Shown here piece by piece: positions 32,500 through 41,051 of a DNA stretch of 64,000 nucleotides. Source of the stretch: Methylocapsa sp. S129 (GTDB lineage: Bacteria; Pseudomonadota; Alphaproteobacteria; Rhizobiales; Beijerinckiaceae); contig NZ_LMUI01000016.1 of assembly GCF_009765995.1 (NCBI RefSeq), positions 186,001 to 250,000 of the forward strand. Reading direction: 5' to 3'. Within the stretch, counting starts at the first letter, position 1. Every line of letters begins with the position of its first letter. The translations under genes were made by a program, and so were the position numbers. The notes beneath the pieces are model-generated. The model had not been told where the DNA came from and made no database searches. It worked only from the letters and a program-made list of their open reading frames with translations.

Positions 32500-33411
32500 G
32501 TGCAGGCGATGCGCACGCGCAGATCGATATTGCAATCGGCGGCAGCGGCCGCGGCCGGATCATTCCTAGGCGCGCGCGCATCGGCGCGGCCGAAGGAAAT
32601 CGTGCGGGAATCGGCTTACAATTACATCATCGTGTCGCAGGACGGTCCCGTCGTCTCTTTCCGGCGGATGGAGAACGGCGCCGCCATTTCTGCGATCGAT
32701 ATGAGTCGGCCGAGCTATCAGGTCATCCCCTATACGAAATTCCTGTTCGCGCCTGCCCTCATCAACCCGAATCCGGCGGCGGTTTTGAGCATCGGCCTGG
32801 GCGCCGGGTCCTTCAACCGGCTCTTTAATGTGATCTATCCGGACGCGACGCTGACAAGCGTCGAAATCGACCCGATGATTCGCGATCTGGCGTTGGAATT
32901 TACCAACTTCCAGGAATCGGAACGCAACAAAGTCGTTATCGAGGACGGCCGGCGGTTCTTGCGGCGCAGCCGCGACCGCTGGGACTGGATCATCATCGAC
33001 GCGTTCGTGCGCAACAGCCAATATCCTCCGCATCTGGCGACGCATGAATTTTTCACGCTCGTTGCGGACCATCTCAGCGATGATGGACTTCTCGCGATCA
33101 ATGTCATCAGCGGCAACAAACTGGTCGATTGCCTGGTCGGCGCCATTATGGCGGCCTTCCCGAGCGTTGTTTTATTCGCCGTGCCAGGCACGGCGAATGT
33201 CGTCGTCGTCGCTGCCAAGAGCGCAAGTCCCCCGCTGGAAGAAAAATTCAAGACGGCCTCGGCGCCATTTTCGTCGCCGATGAAGGACAACGGCGTCGAC
33301 CCCTTCGCGATCAGCGCATTGGGCAAGGCGCCGGGCTCCCTGGCTTGCGCCAATCCGCTCACCGATGATTTCGCGCCGACCGAGTTTCTGGGTGCCCAAT
33401 GGCAGAAGTAG
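32500..33411 (+). CDS. Exported spermidine-synthase-like (aminopropyltransferase-fold) protein
   Basis: A 303-residue protein with a Rossmann-like SpeE fold but an export signal. The GTG at 32500, preceded by GGGAGAG, starts MQAMRTRRSILQSAAAAAAG, a twin-arginine-like signal ending ARASA. The nucleotide motif is SIGLGAGSFNRLF, the acidic strand SVEIDPMIRDLA, and the catalytic-aspartate strand WIIIDAFVRNSQYP. The usual polyamine-binding residues are not obvious. The next gene, overlapping by 13 bp, encodes the membrane half that is normally fused in front of such domains. It may work outside the cytoplasm on an unknown amine or lipid. Whether export is by Tat or Sec is unproven. Confidence 0.8.
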   Translation: MQAMRTRRSILQSAAAAAAGSFLGARASARPKEIVRESAYNYIIVSQDGPVVSFRRMENGAAISAIDMSRPSYQVIPYTKFLFAPALINPNPAAVLSIGLGAGSFNRLFNVIYPDATLTSVEIDPMIRDLALEFTNFQESERNKVVIEDGRRFLRRSRDRWDWIIIDAFVRNSQYPPHLATHEFFTLVADHLSDDGLLAINVISGNKLVDCLVGAIMAAFPSVVLFAVPGTANVVVVAAKSASPPLEEKFKTASAPFSSPMKDNGVDPFAISALGKAPGSLACANPLTDDFAPTEFLGAQWQK

Positions 33412-34064
33412 CGGGCGGCCGGACAATGGGGATCAGCCTGCTGGTTGGCGTTTGCGCCTTCTTCCAGGGCTTTCTCAGCATGGGATTTCAACTGGTCGCG
33501 ACGCGTCTGCTGGCGCCCTTTTTCGGATCGACCCTGTTCGTCTGGTCTTTCGTCATCTCGACCTTCCTGGCGGCTTTCAGCATCGGCGCCATTGTTGGCG
33601 GCTTGTTCTCGCAGCTTGCCGCCAGACGCTTGATGACCAACCTCGTCGCGCTCGTCGCCATCGGTCTTGCCGGCTATCTCGTCACCGCGACGCAAGGACA
33701 TGTCATCCTGCAAAGCATCGATGCGAGCTTCGATAATTCCTTCCTCGCGCTCGGCCTGTCGTGCTTTGCGCTGTTTTTCTTCCCGGTCGTTTGCTTGTCG
33801 GCGCTGCTGCCGATTTTCACCGAGGCCTTGATGAGCTCGGGTTTCCGAGGTGGCATGTCGACCGGCGTCGTTTACGGGATCAGCACGCTGGGCAATATCA
33901 CCGGCGTGATGGTCACCGCCTTTGTCCTGATCCCGTCGTTTCCGACATCGACGATTTTGCAGGGCTGGACGGCGGCGGCGGCGATCTGCTTCGCCTTGTT
34001 CATCGGGCTGATTGGCCGGGCGGCGCCGCATATGGCGGCGCAGAGGGGTTCGTCAAATTCATGA
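33399..34064 (+). CDS. Membrane domain of the split MFS/spermidine-synthase family
   Basis: A 221-residue membrane protein with about six helices. GFLSMGFQLVATRLLAPFFG is the characteristic opening of the fused MFS/spermidine synthases of bacteria, followed by SIGAIVGGLFSQLAARRL and GVVYGISTLGNITGVMVTAF. In those proteins this region is followed by the aminopropyltransferase-like domain; here that domain is encoded by the preceding gene instead, in reverse order. Overlap of 13 bp implies translational coupling and a two-protein complex. Its end overlaps the convergent SecY-like gene by 65 bp. Confidence 0.85.
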   Translation: MAEVAGGRTMGISLLVGVCAFFQGFLSMGFQLVATRLLAPFFGSTLFVWSFVISTFLAAFSIGAIVGGLFSQLAARRLMTNLVALVAIGLAGYLVTATQGHVILQSIDASFDNSFLALGLSCFALFFFPVVCLSALLPIFTEALMSSGFRGGMSTGVVYGISTLGNITGVMVTAFVLIPSFPTSTILQGWTAAAAICFALFIGLIGRAAPHMAAQRGSSNS

Positions 34065-35163
34065 AGCTTCGGGCGACGTTCAGCGCAGTCGCGACGATGA
34101 CGATCAGCGAGGCGCCGTCGAGCAGGAAGGGAAGACGCAAGCCCGTCAACAGCCATTCTCCGCCGCAGCAAATCACGATCTGCGCGAGCGCCGTCAGTCC
34201 CACTGGGCGCGTCGCGCCGCCCGGAGCGGCCCCGGTGCGCATGATAGCGAATCCGGCGATCAGCACGGCGGTGACGAGAATATGGACGGGCTTGCCAACG
34301 GCGAGGAAAGACGTGTTCATCGATTTGTCGAGGCTCAAAATCAGGGCGCCGAGTAAGAGGCCGCCGACATATTTGGCGAGCAGCGGCGGCCAGACATCGA
34401 AGAGGCTCGCCTCGTTCGCGCCGCTTTCCGCAGCTTCGCCCGCGACCGAAATATTGGAATTTCGACCCGGCGCGCCACGCGCCATGGCGAGCGAGACAAT
34501 GAGAGCGACCGCCGCCAGGGAACAACCGATAACGACAAGAATATCGCCCTGGCTCACCACGCCCTGACGCAAAAGCTCGACGATCGCCGCGGCCGCGTGC
34601 GGAAGTTTCGTGAGATAGGGCGCGACCAGCAGCAGCCAGAAGCCGTGGCCCAGACCGCGAAGCGTGATCCGCTCGCCGAGCCAGCCGAGCAGCGCGGTCG
34701 CCGCCACAAACGTCGCGACGATGCCCGCCTGAAACGTCCAGTCGGGATCGTCGACAAGACCGGGGGCCAGCTCCAACGCATGGGCTATGCCTAAACCCTG
34801 AAACGCGGCCACGACCAGAGCGGCGATTTGCGTCGCGCGATGCAGCCGCGCCGCTTTTCTCTCGTCGGCCGCCTCCCATCGCGCGAGCGCCGGAAAAGCG
34901 AGTTTCACGACCTCGACGATCAGCAAAACGGAAAGAATCGGCGTGACGCCAAGCGCGAAAATCGAGAGGCGCTCGAGCGACATCCAAGGCGCGCCCAGAA
35001 AGCGGCTTATGGCTTGCGGATCAAGACCGGGAAGCGGAATCTGGCATCCCAGGCGATAGAGCAAGAGGACGCCGATCGTGATGAATAATCGACGCCATAT
35101 CCCACTCTTCAAAGCAGGCTCGCCGATCGCCATCCTGGCATTCACCTGAGGTTCGACGCGCAT
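34000..35163 (-). CDS. Divergent SecY-family paralogue
   Basis: A 387-residue polytopic protein resembling SecY in order and spacing of motifs. The first helix carries LYRLGCQIPLPGLDPQAI, matching the RxGxxIPxPG hallmark. It continues with IFALGVTPILSVLLIVEVVK, a cytoplasmic helix RLHRATQIAALVVAAFQGLG, and WLGERITLRGLGHGFWLLL, all in SecY order. The later part is shortened: the large cytosolic loops that contact SecA and the ribosome are reduced, and total length is well under the usual 430-450 residues. It lies far from any ribosomal-protein operon, so it is probably an accessory translocon-like protein. The start is ATG 35163 or 35133. Confidence 0.8.
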   Translation of the reverse strand: MRVEPQVNARMAIGEPALKSGIWRRLFITIGVLLLYRLGCQIPLPGLDPQAISRFLGAPWMSLERLSIFALGVTPILSVLLIVEVVKLAFPALARWEAADERKAARLHRATQIAALVVAAFQGLGIAHALELAPGLVDDPDWTFQAGIVATFVAATALLGWLGERITLRGLGHGFWLLLVAPYLTKLPHAAAAIVELLRQGVVSQGDILVVIGCSLAAVALIVSLAMARGAPGRNSNISVAGEAAESGANEASLFDVWPPLLAKYVGGLLLGALILSLDKSMNTSFLAVGKPVHILVTAVLIAGFAIMRTGAAPGGATRPVGLTALAQIVICCGGEWLLTGLRLPFLLDGASLIVIVATALNVARSFMNLTNPSAPPYAAPPGQSAR

Positions 35164-35279
35164 AACAGCGAGTCACGGTTGGCCTTGCCTCGCCCTGTCG
35201 AGACAGCCTCCCATTCGCGCGCGGATGATGCGCCCGTGCGAACGGGTCTGGCAAGCCCGGCTTACGGGACGCGAGGCGA

Positions 35280-35636
35280 ATGAACTTGTTGAACGCTGCG
35301 GCCCTTGCCTCCTTTGCGCCGATGCGTCAGATTCGGTCCGCGGAGGATGGGGCCATGCGGATGGAATTCAGACGGATGACGGGCGTTCTCATTCTTGAAA
35401 GGGCGTGGCCGGCGCACGGGCGTCCGGTCGAGGAGATTGCCGCGGAAGCGAAAGACGCGCTTGCGAGCTGTTATGAGGGCGACACATTCTCGTTCTGGCC
35501 CAAGAAGGAATTCGCCTCCAATGCGCCAGAAGAGGTTCGGGTCGTCGACGGCGAAGGCCGGGTGATTGCGCAATATGATCTCTGCAGCTTTCTTGCAGAG
35601 ACGCAGCGCTCGATGACGGCGAGGCCCAACGCCTAG
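35280..35636 (+). CDS. Hypothetical protein
   Basis: A 118-residue soluble protein without signal peptide. A central region around RRMTGVLILERAWPAHGR and EEIAAEAKDALASCYEGD suggests a small alpha/beta domain. I recognise no family. A later ATG (codon 15 or 26) may be the true start. A palindrome CCAACGCCT-AG-AGGCGTTGG (35626-35645) spans its stop codon and could form an RNA hairpin at the end of the message. Divergent from the SecY-like gene with a 116-bp gap. Confidence 0.6.
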   Translation: MNLLNAAALASFAPMRQIRSAEDGAMRMEFRRMTGVLILERAWPAHGRPVEEIAAEAKDALASCYEGDTFSFWPKKEFASNAPEEVRVVDGEGRVIAQYDLCSFLAETQRSMTARPNA

Positions 35637-35770
35637 AGGCGTTGGACGCACGCGACGCGCGATGTCCTTGGGGGTTCATGTCGCGCTCGCCGTTGGCGGC
35701 GCCTGACGGCCGCCTTACCGCGACGACCCGATGAAGCGCCGGCTAATCGATTATCGACAGAGCTAAAGCG

Positions 35771-36811
35771 CTAGCTGTTTGATCCTAGGCTTTGATGGCG
35801 GCGGGCTTCAACGAATGATTCCGTTGAAGAAGTTTCTGGTGAAATTGCTCGCCCATAACTGCGCAGGCCAACAGCGCGCGAAGTCCTTCCGGCATAGCCC
35901 AGTTCGCGCCGTGCGGCAGCATCATTGACGCTGAACTCCCGGCCGATCATGCGCATCATCGAACGAGACACCGGCGGGTCGCCCGCTTTGCGCGCGATGG
36001 CCCAGACAGCGTCCATCAAACGACCCAGAGTCATGGCGAGCCAGTAGGGGATCGAGCGCAATTTCTCGATGGACAGGCCCTGAACGTTTGCGAGCGAGGC
36101 GACGAATTCGCGGAAAGTCTGCTTTTCCGGATCGGCGATGAAGTAGGCGCGGCCGCCCTCGCCGCGTTCCAATGCGCATTGAATGGCTTCGATGACATTG
36201 TCCACATGGCAGGTGGCGAAGGCATAGTCTCCTCGGTCGACGAATGCGAACTGCCCAGAGTTGATTGCCTGTGGGAGCGCCCGGCTGAATGGGTCGCCTG
36301 GGCCCCAAAGCGCCGGTGGGCGAAGTGCGAGCGTGCGGAAACCAAGCTTGTTGGCCGCCAACACGATTGTCTCGGCCCGCGCCTTGCTTGCCAGGTAGGC
36401 GGAAAAGTGGTTCGGGAACGTCGGCGCGCTCTCGTCTGCATTACGGACAGGGGCGCCTGGATTGTCCATGACGATTCCCGCCGCGCTGATGTGGACGAAA
36501 GTCGTCGCCCCGGCTTTCTCGGCCGACGCCAGAAGCCTGGCCGTACCCTCTACATTCGTTTTGAAGAACGGCTCCCGGGGGCCAGAGAACCGGAACAGCG
36601 CCGCTGCGTGCACGACGGCGTCCACCGAGGGCAACGATAGCGGCGCTTCGCTTTCCAGATCCCCTTCGACGGGGAATGCGCCCAATGCTCGAAGTTTCGC
36701 GTGGGAGGACGCCGAGCGCGCGAGGGCAAACACTTGATCGCCATTCTCCACTGGTTTCGGGATCAGGCGGCCTCCGAGAAGACCTGTGCCTCCGGTGACC
36801 AGAATTCTCAT
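35771..36811 (-). CDS. NAD-dependent epimerase/dehydratase (extended SDR)
   Basis: A 346-residue Rossmann-fold enzyme of the 3-beta-hydroxysteroid-dehydrogenase/dihydroflavonol-reductase-like group. The NAD motif is MRILVTGGTGLLGGRLI, followed by VDAVVHAAALF and HISAAGIVMDN (catalytic Ser). In the active-site helix, YLASKARAE carries the YxxxK pair. LRPPALWGPGDPFSRALP is the typical substrate-side loop. The C-terminal 30 residues look irregular and may be read-through of a decayed end. It begins 5 bp after a TetR gene on the same strand, so it is probably its co-regulated target. Confidence 0.92.
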   Translation of the reverse strand: MRILVTGGTGLLGGRLIPKPVENGDQVFALARSASSHAKLRALGAFPVEGDLESEAPLSLPSVDAVVHAAALFRFSGPREPFFKTNVEGTARLLASAEKAGATTFVHISAAGIVMDNPGAPVRNADESAPTFPNHFSAYLASKARAETIVLAANKLGFRTLALRPPALWGPGDPFSRALPQAINSGQFAFVDRGDYAFATCHVDNVIEAIQCALERGEGGRAYFIADPEKQTFREFVASLANVQGLSIEKLRSIPYWLAMTLGRLMDAVWAIARKAGDPPVSRSMMRMIGREFSVNDAAARRELGYAGRTSRAVGLRSYGRAISPETSSTESFVEARRHQSLGSNS

Positions 36812-36816
36812 GATGA

Positions 36817-37383
36817 TCAGCCTTTCGATTCAGGGGTGAGGATGGCTTGCATAGCGTTCTCGCGGATGTCTTTTAGGACGGCCGGACTAGGCATTGCCGT
36901 CTTGCGTAGTTGAGCCGTCACGTAGAGCAGAGAAGCGGCGTTCGCAGAGGCCCATGCCAGATCGGCCGCCGCCGCTACGGCGAGCGCGAGCCGTCCATCG
37001 GCAGCGATGGCCGCAATGCGTTCGATCAACAGCGCGAAAGCTTGTTCGGCAGCGGGTATCTGGGCGCCATTGAGGACGCGACTCATCATTGCCGCATAGA
37101 GTCGGGGCCGCGCCGCGGCGAAGCGCACATAGTCGTCCCAGCCCTCGCGCAGGGCCGTTACAGGGTCGGGGGATTGCTCTGCCGCCTTCTTGCCTTCGAG
37201 GAACTGCGAGAACGCCTCAGTCATGGCCGCGCTCAACAGGCCGTCGGCGCTACCGTAGTGGTGGCAGAGCGTGGGCGCGGTGACGTTCGCCAGGGCGCAT
37301 ACGGCGCGCGTCGAAAACTGAGCCTCTCCTTCGTCCTCAAGAACTTTCAGAGCGGCGGTGAGCAAGGTTGCGCGTGTATTCAT
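36817..37383 (-). CDS. TetR family transcriptional regulator
   Basis: A 188-residue repressor. The N-terminal HTH (residues 1-50) reads TRATLLTAALKVLEDEGEAQ and ANVTAPTLCHHYGSADGLL, the usual TetR recognition helix region. The C-terminal helical ligand domain is of the WHG/TetR_C type (EGWDDYVRFAAARPRLYAAM). It is transcribed ahead of the epimerase gene, and its own promoter contains a small dyad at 37392-37408. The ligand is unknown. Confidence 0.93.
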   Translation of the reverse strand: MNTRATLLTAALKVLEDEGEAQFSTRAVCALANVTAPTLCHHYGSADGLLSAAMTEAFSQFLEGKKAAEQSPDPVTALREGWDDYVRFAAARPRLYAAMMSRVLNGAQIPAAEQAFALLIERIAAIAADGRLALAVAAAADLAWASANAASLLYVTAQLRKTAMPSPAVLKDIRENAMQAILTPESKG

Positions 37384-37391
37384 ACTCCCGA

Positions 37392-37408
37392 CTATAGCGC
37401 CGATATAG
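37392..37408. promoter_or_regulatory. Dyad in the promoter of the TetR-epimerase unit
   Basis: CTATA and TATAG flank a 7-bp GC-rich core (GCGCCGA), 9 bp upstream of the TetR start codon. The size and place fit an auto-repressor site, but the arms are short. Confidence 0.3.
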
Positions 37409-37593
37409 GACTCTTGCGGAACGGCTCCCGCTGGCGCCGGAATACCGCATCCGGGGCGGCGCAGGTCATGTCAGCCACGCGTTCCCCGTCGACCGCCTAA
37501 GCCCGTCAGCGCGTCATGTCTTGAGCCGCCGGCGCGTCACGCTATAGTGTGCGGCCGGTCAACCCTATCGTCGGCGACCGAGGAGCGCAGAAG

Positions 37594-38361
37594 TTGATCG
37601 ATTCGGCTGAAGCGCGGCGCACGAATATCGCTTTGCTGATCGATGAGCTCGTCGACGCCAATCATATTCTGTTCCACCAGAACGTGGTTGATGGCTTCGG
37701 CCATGTCAGCGCGCGCCACCCCGAACGCGCGGATCGCTTTTTTCTCTCGCGCAGCATGGCGCCGGCTTTGGTGCGGTCGGCGGACATCCTGGAGTTCGAT
37801 CTCGACGGCGCAGTCGCGGAGCCGGATGGGCGAGCCGTCTATCTCGAGCGTTTCATCCATAGCGAGATTTATCGGGCCCGGCCGGATGTCGCCGCCGTTG
37901 TGCATAGCCATTCGGCCTCGGTGATCCCGTTTGGCGTGGTGCGCAATGCGCCTCTGCGAGCCATCTCTCACATGTGCGGGTTCCTCGGGGAAGGCGCGCC
38001 GGTGTTTGAGATCCGCGACGCGGCAGGCGATGGAACCGACCTTCTCATTCGCAACCGCGCGCTTGGCGCCGCATTGGCCAAGTCGCTTCAGGGCGCCGCG
38101 GCGGTGCTGATGCGGGGCCATGGCGCGACAATGGTGGGGACCAGCCTGCGCCAGGCGGTCTTCAGGGCCGTCTATACCGAGACGGGCGCCCGGCTGCAGG
38201 CGGAGGCGCTGCGACTCGGTCCGGTCACATTCCTGACGGCGGCGGAAGCCGCCGCCGCCGCGCAGACCAACGATGCGCAGATCAATCGGGCGTGGGATCT
38301 CTGGCGCGTTCAAGCGCGCGCGCATGCAGGAACCCCACAAAAAGATTACTTGCGCGAATGA
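37594..38361 (+). CDS. Class II aldolase/adducin-domain protein
   Basis: Zinc-dependent aldolase-fold protein of about 255 residues. The start is probably the TTG at 37594, preceded by GAGGAG; a GTG at 37549 would add 15 residues. The zinc ligands appear in VVHSHSASVIPF (two His) and MRGHGATMVG (His). The glutamate base lies in ERFIHSEIYRARPDV. ILFHQNVVDGFGHVSARHP is the phosphate-binding start of this family. Many such orphans have dicarbonyl or hydroxyacid substrates that are uncharacterised. A secreted YbhB-like gene follows 83 bp downstream. Confidence 0.92.
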   Translation: MIDSAEARRTNIALLIDELVDANHILFHQNVVDGFGHVSARHPERADRFFLSRSMAPALVRSADILEFDLDGAVAEPDGRAVYLERFIHSEIYRARPDVAAVVHSHSASVIPFGVVRNAPLRAISHMCGFLGEGAPVFEIRDAAGDGTDLLIRNRALGAALAKSLQGAAAVLMRGHGATMVGTSLRQAVFRAVYTETGARLQAEALRLGPVTFLTAAEAAAAAQTNDAQINRAWDLWRVQARAHAGTPQKDYLRE

Positions 38362-38444
38362 TGACATTTGTTCGAGAAATAGCGTCGCCGGCCGCTCGAC
38401 CGAGCCAAAAGGCTGCGGGGCGCGTTACAGGGAGGGATCAGGCG

Positions 38445-38999
38445 ATGCGTAAATTAGCTTTCGCGACTTCGTTGTTGTTAGCGGGATTGGCGAGCGCCGG
38501 CGCGGCGCGCGCGCTCACGCTGACAAGCCCGGACATCAAGCCGGGCGCCAGAATATCCGACGAGCAGGTGGCCAACAGCATGGGCTGCCCTGGAAAGAAC
38601 CTCTCGCCGGCGCTGAGCTGGTCGGGCGCGCCCAAGGGCACCAAGAGCTTCGCGTTGAGCGTCTATGATCCAGATGCGCCGACGGGCAGCGGCTTCTGGC
38701 ACTGGGTGATCATCAACATTCCGCCGGACGCGACCTCGCTGCCCAAGAACGCCGGCGATCCCGCGGCCAATCTGTTGCCGGCCGGGGCGGTGATGAGCCG
38801 CACCGATATCGGCTCGCCCGGCTATACCGGCCCGTGCCCGCCCAAGGGCGACAAGCCGCACCATTACCACTTCCAGCTTTTCGCGGTGGATGTCGACAAG
38901 CTCGACGCCGATGCGAACGCCACGCCGGCCTATGTCGGCTTCAACCTGCATTTCCATACGCTGGCCAAGGCGACTCTGACTGGAGTCTGGAGCCGTTGA
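38445..38999 (+). CDS. Secreted YbhB/YbcL (PEBP/Raf-kinase-inhibitor-like) protein
   Basis: A 184-residue periplasmic protein of the phosphatidylethanolamine-binding superfamily. GGGAGGGA precedes the ATG at 38445, and a signal peptide ends AGAARA. The ligand-pocket signatures are present: SVYDPDAPTGSGFWHWVI (the DPDAP and HW box) and YTGPCPPKGDKPHHYHFQLF (GPCPP box plus His cluster). Bacterial members bind small anions, and no enzyme activity is established. It probably shares transcription with the aldolase gene upstream. Confidence 0.95.
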   Translation: MRKLAFATSLLLAGLASAGAARALTLTSPDIKPGARISDEQVANSMGCPGKNLSPALSWSGAPKGTKSFALSVYDPDAPTGSGFWHWVIINIPPDATSLPKNAGDPAANLLPAGAVMSRTDIGSPGYTGPCPPKGDKPHHYHFQLFAVDVDKLDADANATPAYVGFNLHFHTLAKATLTGVWSR

Positions 39000-39084
39000 A
39001 ACCACGGAGCAGGCTCGGTCCGGGTTTGCGGATCGAGCCGGCTTCGGTAGGCGCCGCGCCGATCAAAGGCTGAAACGGTCGGCG

Positions 39085-40299
39085 CTACTCCGTCGCAAAA
39101 TAGAGGAGCGCTGCGATCGGAAGGGCGAATCCGATCCAGGACGTCAGCGCCCAGCCGCCTCGCGCATAGGCCCATCCTCCGAGCGCGGAGCCGATCGCGC
39201 CGCCGACAAAAAACGTCGCCATATAGAGGCCATTGAGGCGGCTTCGATATTCGGCCCCGAGCGCAAAGATGGCGCGCTGCCCGAGCACGAGATTGGCCGA
39301 CACGCCGAAATCGAGCAGGATCGCGGCGGCCACCAGAAGCGTCAGAGCGAGATTTGAACCGGTCGCGCTGATATGCGTCATCAGGAAAGCGGCGGCGACG
39401 GCCAGCATGGCGGGCGCGGTCGCCAGGCGGATCCATCCGCGATCGGCGATTCTGCCGGCGATCGGCGCGGCGATCGCGCCTGCGACGCCAGCGAGCGCGA
39501 ACAGCGCGACACCGGTTTGCGATAGACCGAAATCAGCGCCGGTCAGCAACAGAGGCGTCGTGGTCCAGAACAGGCTGAAGGCGGCGAACAGGCAGGCGTG
39601 ATAGAGCGCTCTCCTTTGCAGGGTTGGGGTTGTCAGCGCAAGACGCGCCATGGAAGCCAGGAGTTCGCCGTAGCGGAGCCTGGAGGTCGGCATACGCGGG
39701 GGCAGCGCCCAGCCCAGGACGATGGCGAGCACAACCATGACGACCGTCGAGAGAATGAAAACCACGTGCCAGGACGAGACGTGGGTGATGAAGCTCGCAA
39801 CGGGACGGGCGAGCATGATCCCGAGCAGGAGTCCGCTCATGACGTTGCCGACCACTTGTCCGCGCATGGCGTCGGGCGCCAGATGCGCGGCGTAGGGCAC
39901 GAGAATCTGCACCGAGACGGAACCAATGCCGATGAACAGGGCCGCGGCCAGGAACGGCAGCGGCTGGGTGCAAAGCGCCGCCGCCAGCAAGGCGAGGCCG
40001 CCGACCGCCATCACGCAAAGGACAAGCCGACGATTCTCGATGAGATCGCCGAGCGGCACGATCAGCAGCAGGCCGATGACGTAGCCAATCTGCGTCATGG
40101 TCACGATCAGGCCCGCTGCTTGTGGCGGCAGGCCGAGCGCCGCGCTGATCGGCCCGACAAGCGGTTGCGCATAATAGATGTTGGCGACGATCAGACCGCA
40201 GGCCGCGGCAAGAAGAAACGTCATCCATGCCGGGACAATGCGTCGATCAGGCGTCGCGTCGGCGGATAGGGCGGCAACATTGTTCACTGGGGACTCCAT
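39085..40299 (-). CDS. MFS efflux-type transporter under TetR control
   Basis: A 404-residue carrier with twelve helices and no N-terminal tag. Typical features are [19 protein letters not shown] after the first helix, [20 protein letters not shown] (motif A region) and [18 protein letters not shown]. These match the YgaY-like DHA/arabinose-efflux-type group. It lies 35 bp downstream of a TetR gene on the same strand, and an operator-like sequence sits 4 bp before its start codon. An exporter of a toxic small molecule is likely; its substrate is unknown. Confidence 0.93.
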   Translation of the reverse strand: MESPVNNVAALSADATPDRRIVPAWMTFLLAAACGLIVANIYYAQPLVGPISAALGLPPQAAGLIVTMTQIGYVIGLLLIVPLGDLIENRRLVLCVMAVGGLALLAAALCTQPLPFLAAALFIGIGSVSVQILVPYAAHLAPDAMRGQVVGNVMSGLLLGIMLARPVASFITHVSSWHVVFILSTVVMVVLAIVLGWALPPRMPTSRLRYGELLASMARLALTTPTLQRRALYHACLFAAFSLFWTTTPLLLTGADFGLSQTGVALFALAGVAGAIAAPIAGRIADRGWIRLATAPAMLAVAAAFLMTHISATGSNLALTLLVAAAILLDFGVSANLVLGQRAIFALGAEYRSRLNGLYMATFFVGGAIGSALGGWAYARGGWALTSWIGFALPIAALLYFATE

Positions 40300-40302
40300 A
40301 AA

Positions 40303-40323
40303 GGGAATATATGTTTCCTAAAT
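40303..40323. promoter_or_regulatory. TetR operator copy 2, at the MFS start
   Basis: The 21-bp sequence GGGAATATATGTTTCCTAAA (plus T) matches the site at 40970-40990 in 18 of 21 positions, the three differences being central. Each is an imperfect dyad with GGGAA and TTTCC arms. It lies between the TetR stop and the MFS start codon, where a bound repressor would block internal initiation of the transporter message. Confidence 0.75.
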
Positions 40324-40334
40324 AGGCGAAAAAA

Positions 40335-40958
40335 TCAGGCGAGCACTTTCATCGCGATATCGACAGTCCCAGCCATCTCCGCGCGGGTCCGCCCCGTCTT
40401 GCCGAGGATACGCAATCCCTGCGTCAGGCAGACCATCACGCGGGCCGTAGCTTCGGCGTCGATATGCGGCGGAATTGAGCCGTCCTCCCGGCCTTGCCGG
40501 ATCAGATCGGCCAGAAACGCTTCGTTCTTTCTGAGTGCGCCCGTCACGTGCTCTGCGATCTCAGGATCAAAGGTCGCCAGTTCGGCGGCGCAGCCGACGA
40601 CAAGACATCCCCGCCGTCCTTCCGCGCCGTGCGACGCCTCGACGTAGAAGGACAAAGCCTTGCATATCCGGTCCCGCCCAGTCTTGCCCGCGCGGATCGC
40701 GTTCCGAAGCTTTTCGTCCCGCGCGACCTTGTAGCGATCGAACGCCGCCAGGAAGACCGCCCGCTTATCCCTGAACGCCTTGTAGATGCTGCCCGAGGCA
40801 AGCTCCATCGCGCCCGTGAGGTCGTTGACCGATGTCGCGTGGTAGCCCCGCTCCCGGAAGACGCGGATCGCCTTGTCCAGCGCTTCGTCCATGTCGAACT
40901 CGCGTGGTCGGCCGCGGCTTCGGGGCGTCATGGCGGATGAAGGCGCGGCATTCAGCAT
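40335..40958 (-). CDS. TetR family regulator of the MFS exporter
   Basis: A 207-residue repressor. The HTH covers residues 15-65 (RGRPREFDMDEALDKAIRVF then ASGSIYKAFRDKRAVF). The C-terminal domain resembles the TetR_C of the AcrR/NemR-type group with a CLVVGCAAELA cysteine pair, which could sense electrophiles. It is flanked by two near-identical dyads, one in its own promoter and one before the downstream MFS gene, consistent with joint autoregulation. Confidence 0.94.
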   Translation of the reverse strand: MLNAAPSSAMTPRSRGRPREFDMDEALDKAIRVFRERGYHATSVNDLTGAMELASGSIYKAFRDKRAVFLAAFDRYKVARDEKLRNAIRAGKTGRDRICKALSFYVEASHGAEGRRGCLVVGCAAELATFDPEIAEHVTGALRKNEAFLADLIRQGREDGSIPPHIDAEATARVMVCLTQGLRILGKTGRTRAEMAGTVDIAMKVLA

Positions 40959-40969
40959 AGGTTATTATA

Positions 40970-40990
40970 GGGAATAATCGTTTCCTAAAT
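40970..40990. promoter_or_regulatory. TetR operator copy 1, upstream of tetR
   Basis: The 21-bp sequence GGGAATAATCGTTTCCTAAA (plus T) is an imperfect dyad, 12 bp upstream of the TetR start codon and embedded in a locally AT-rich promoter (TTATTATAG). It recurs at 40303-40323. Confidence 0.78.
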
Positions 40991-41051
40991 CAAGCCCCTT
41001 AAATTCGTAATGAAAGCGGCGCTTCGGCGCGCGTTGCTTATGAGGCCTGAT

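Noticed and set aside
30809-32581. A 590-codon minus-strand frame covering the SIMPL and MAPEG genes
   Set aside because: It overlaps two recognisable genes in other frames and its composition is typical of shadow frames.
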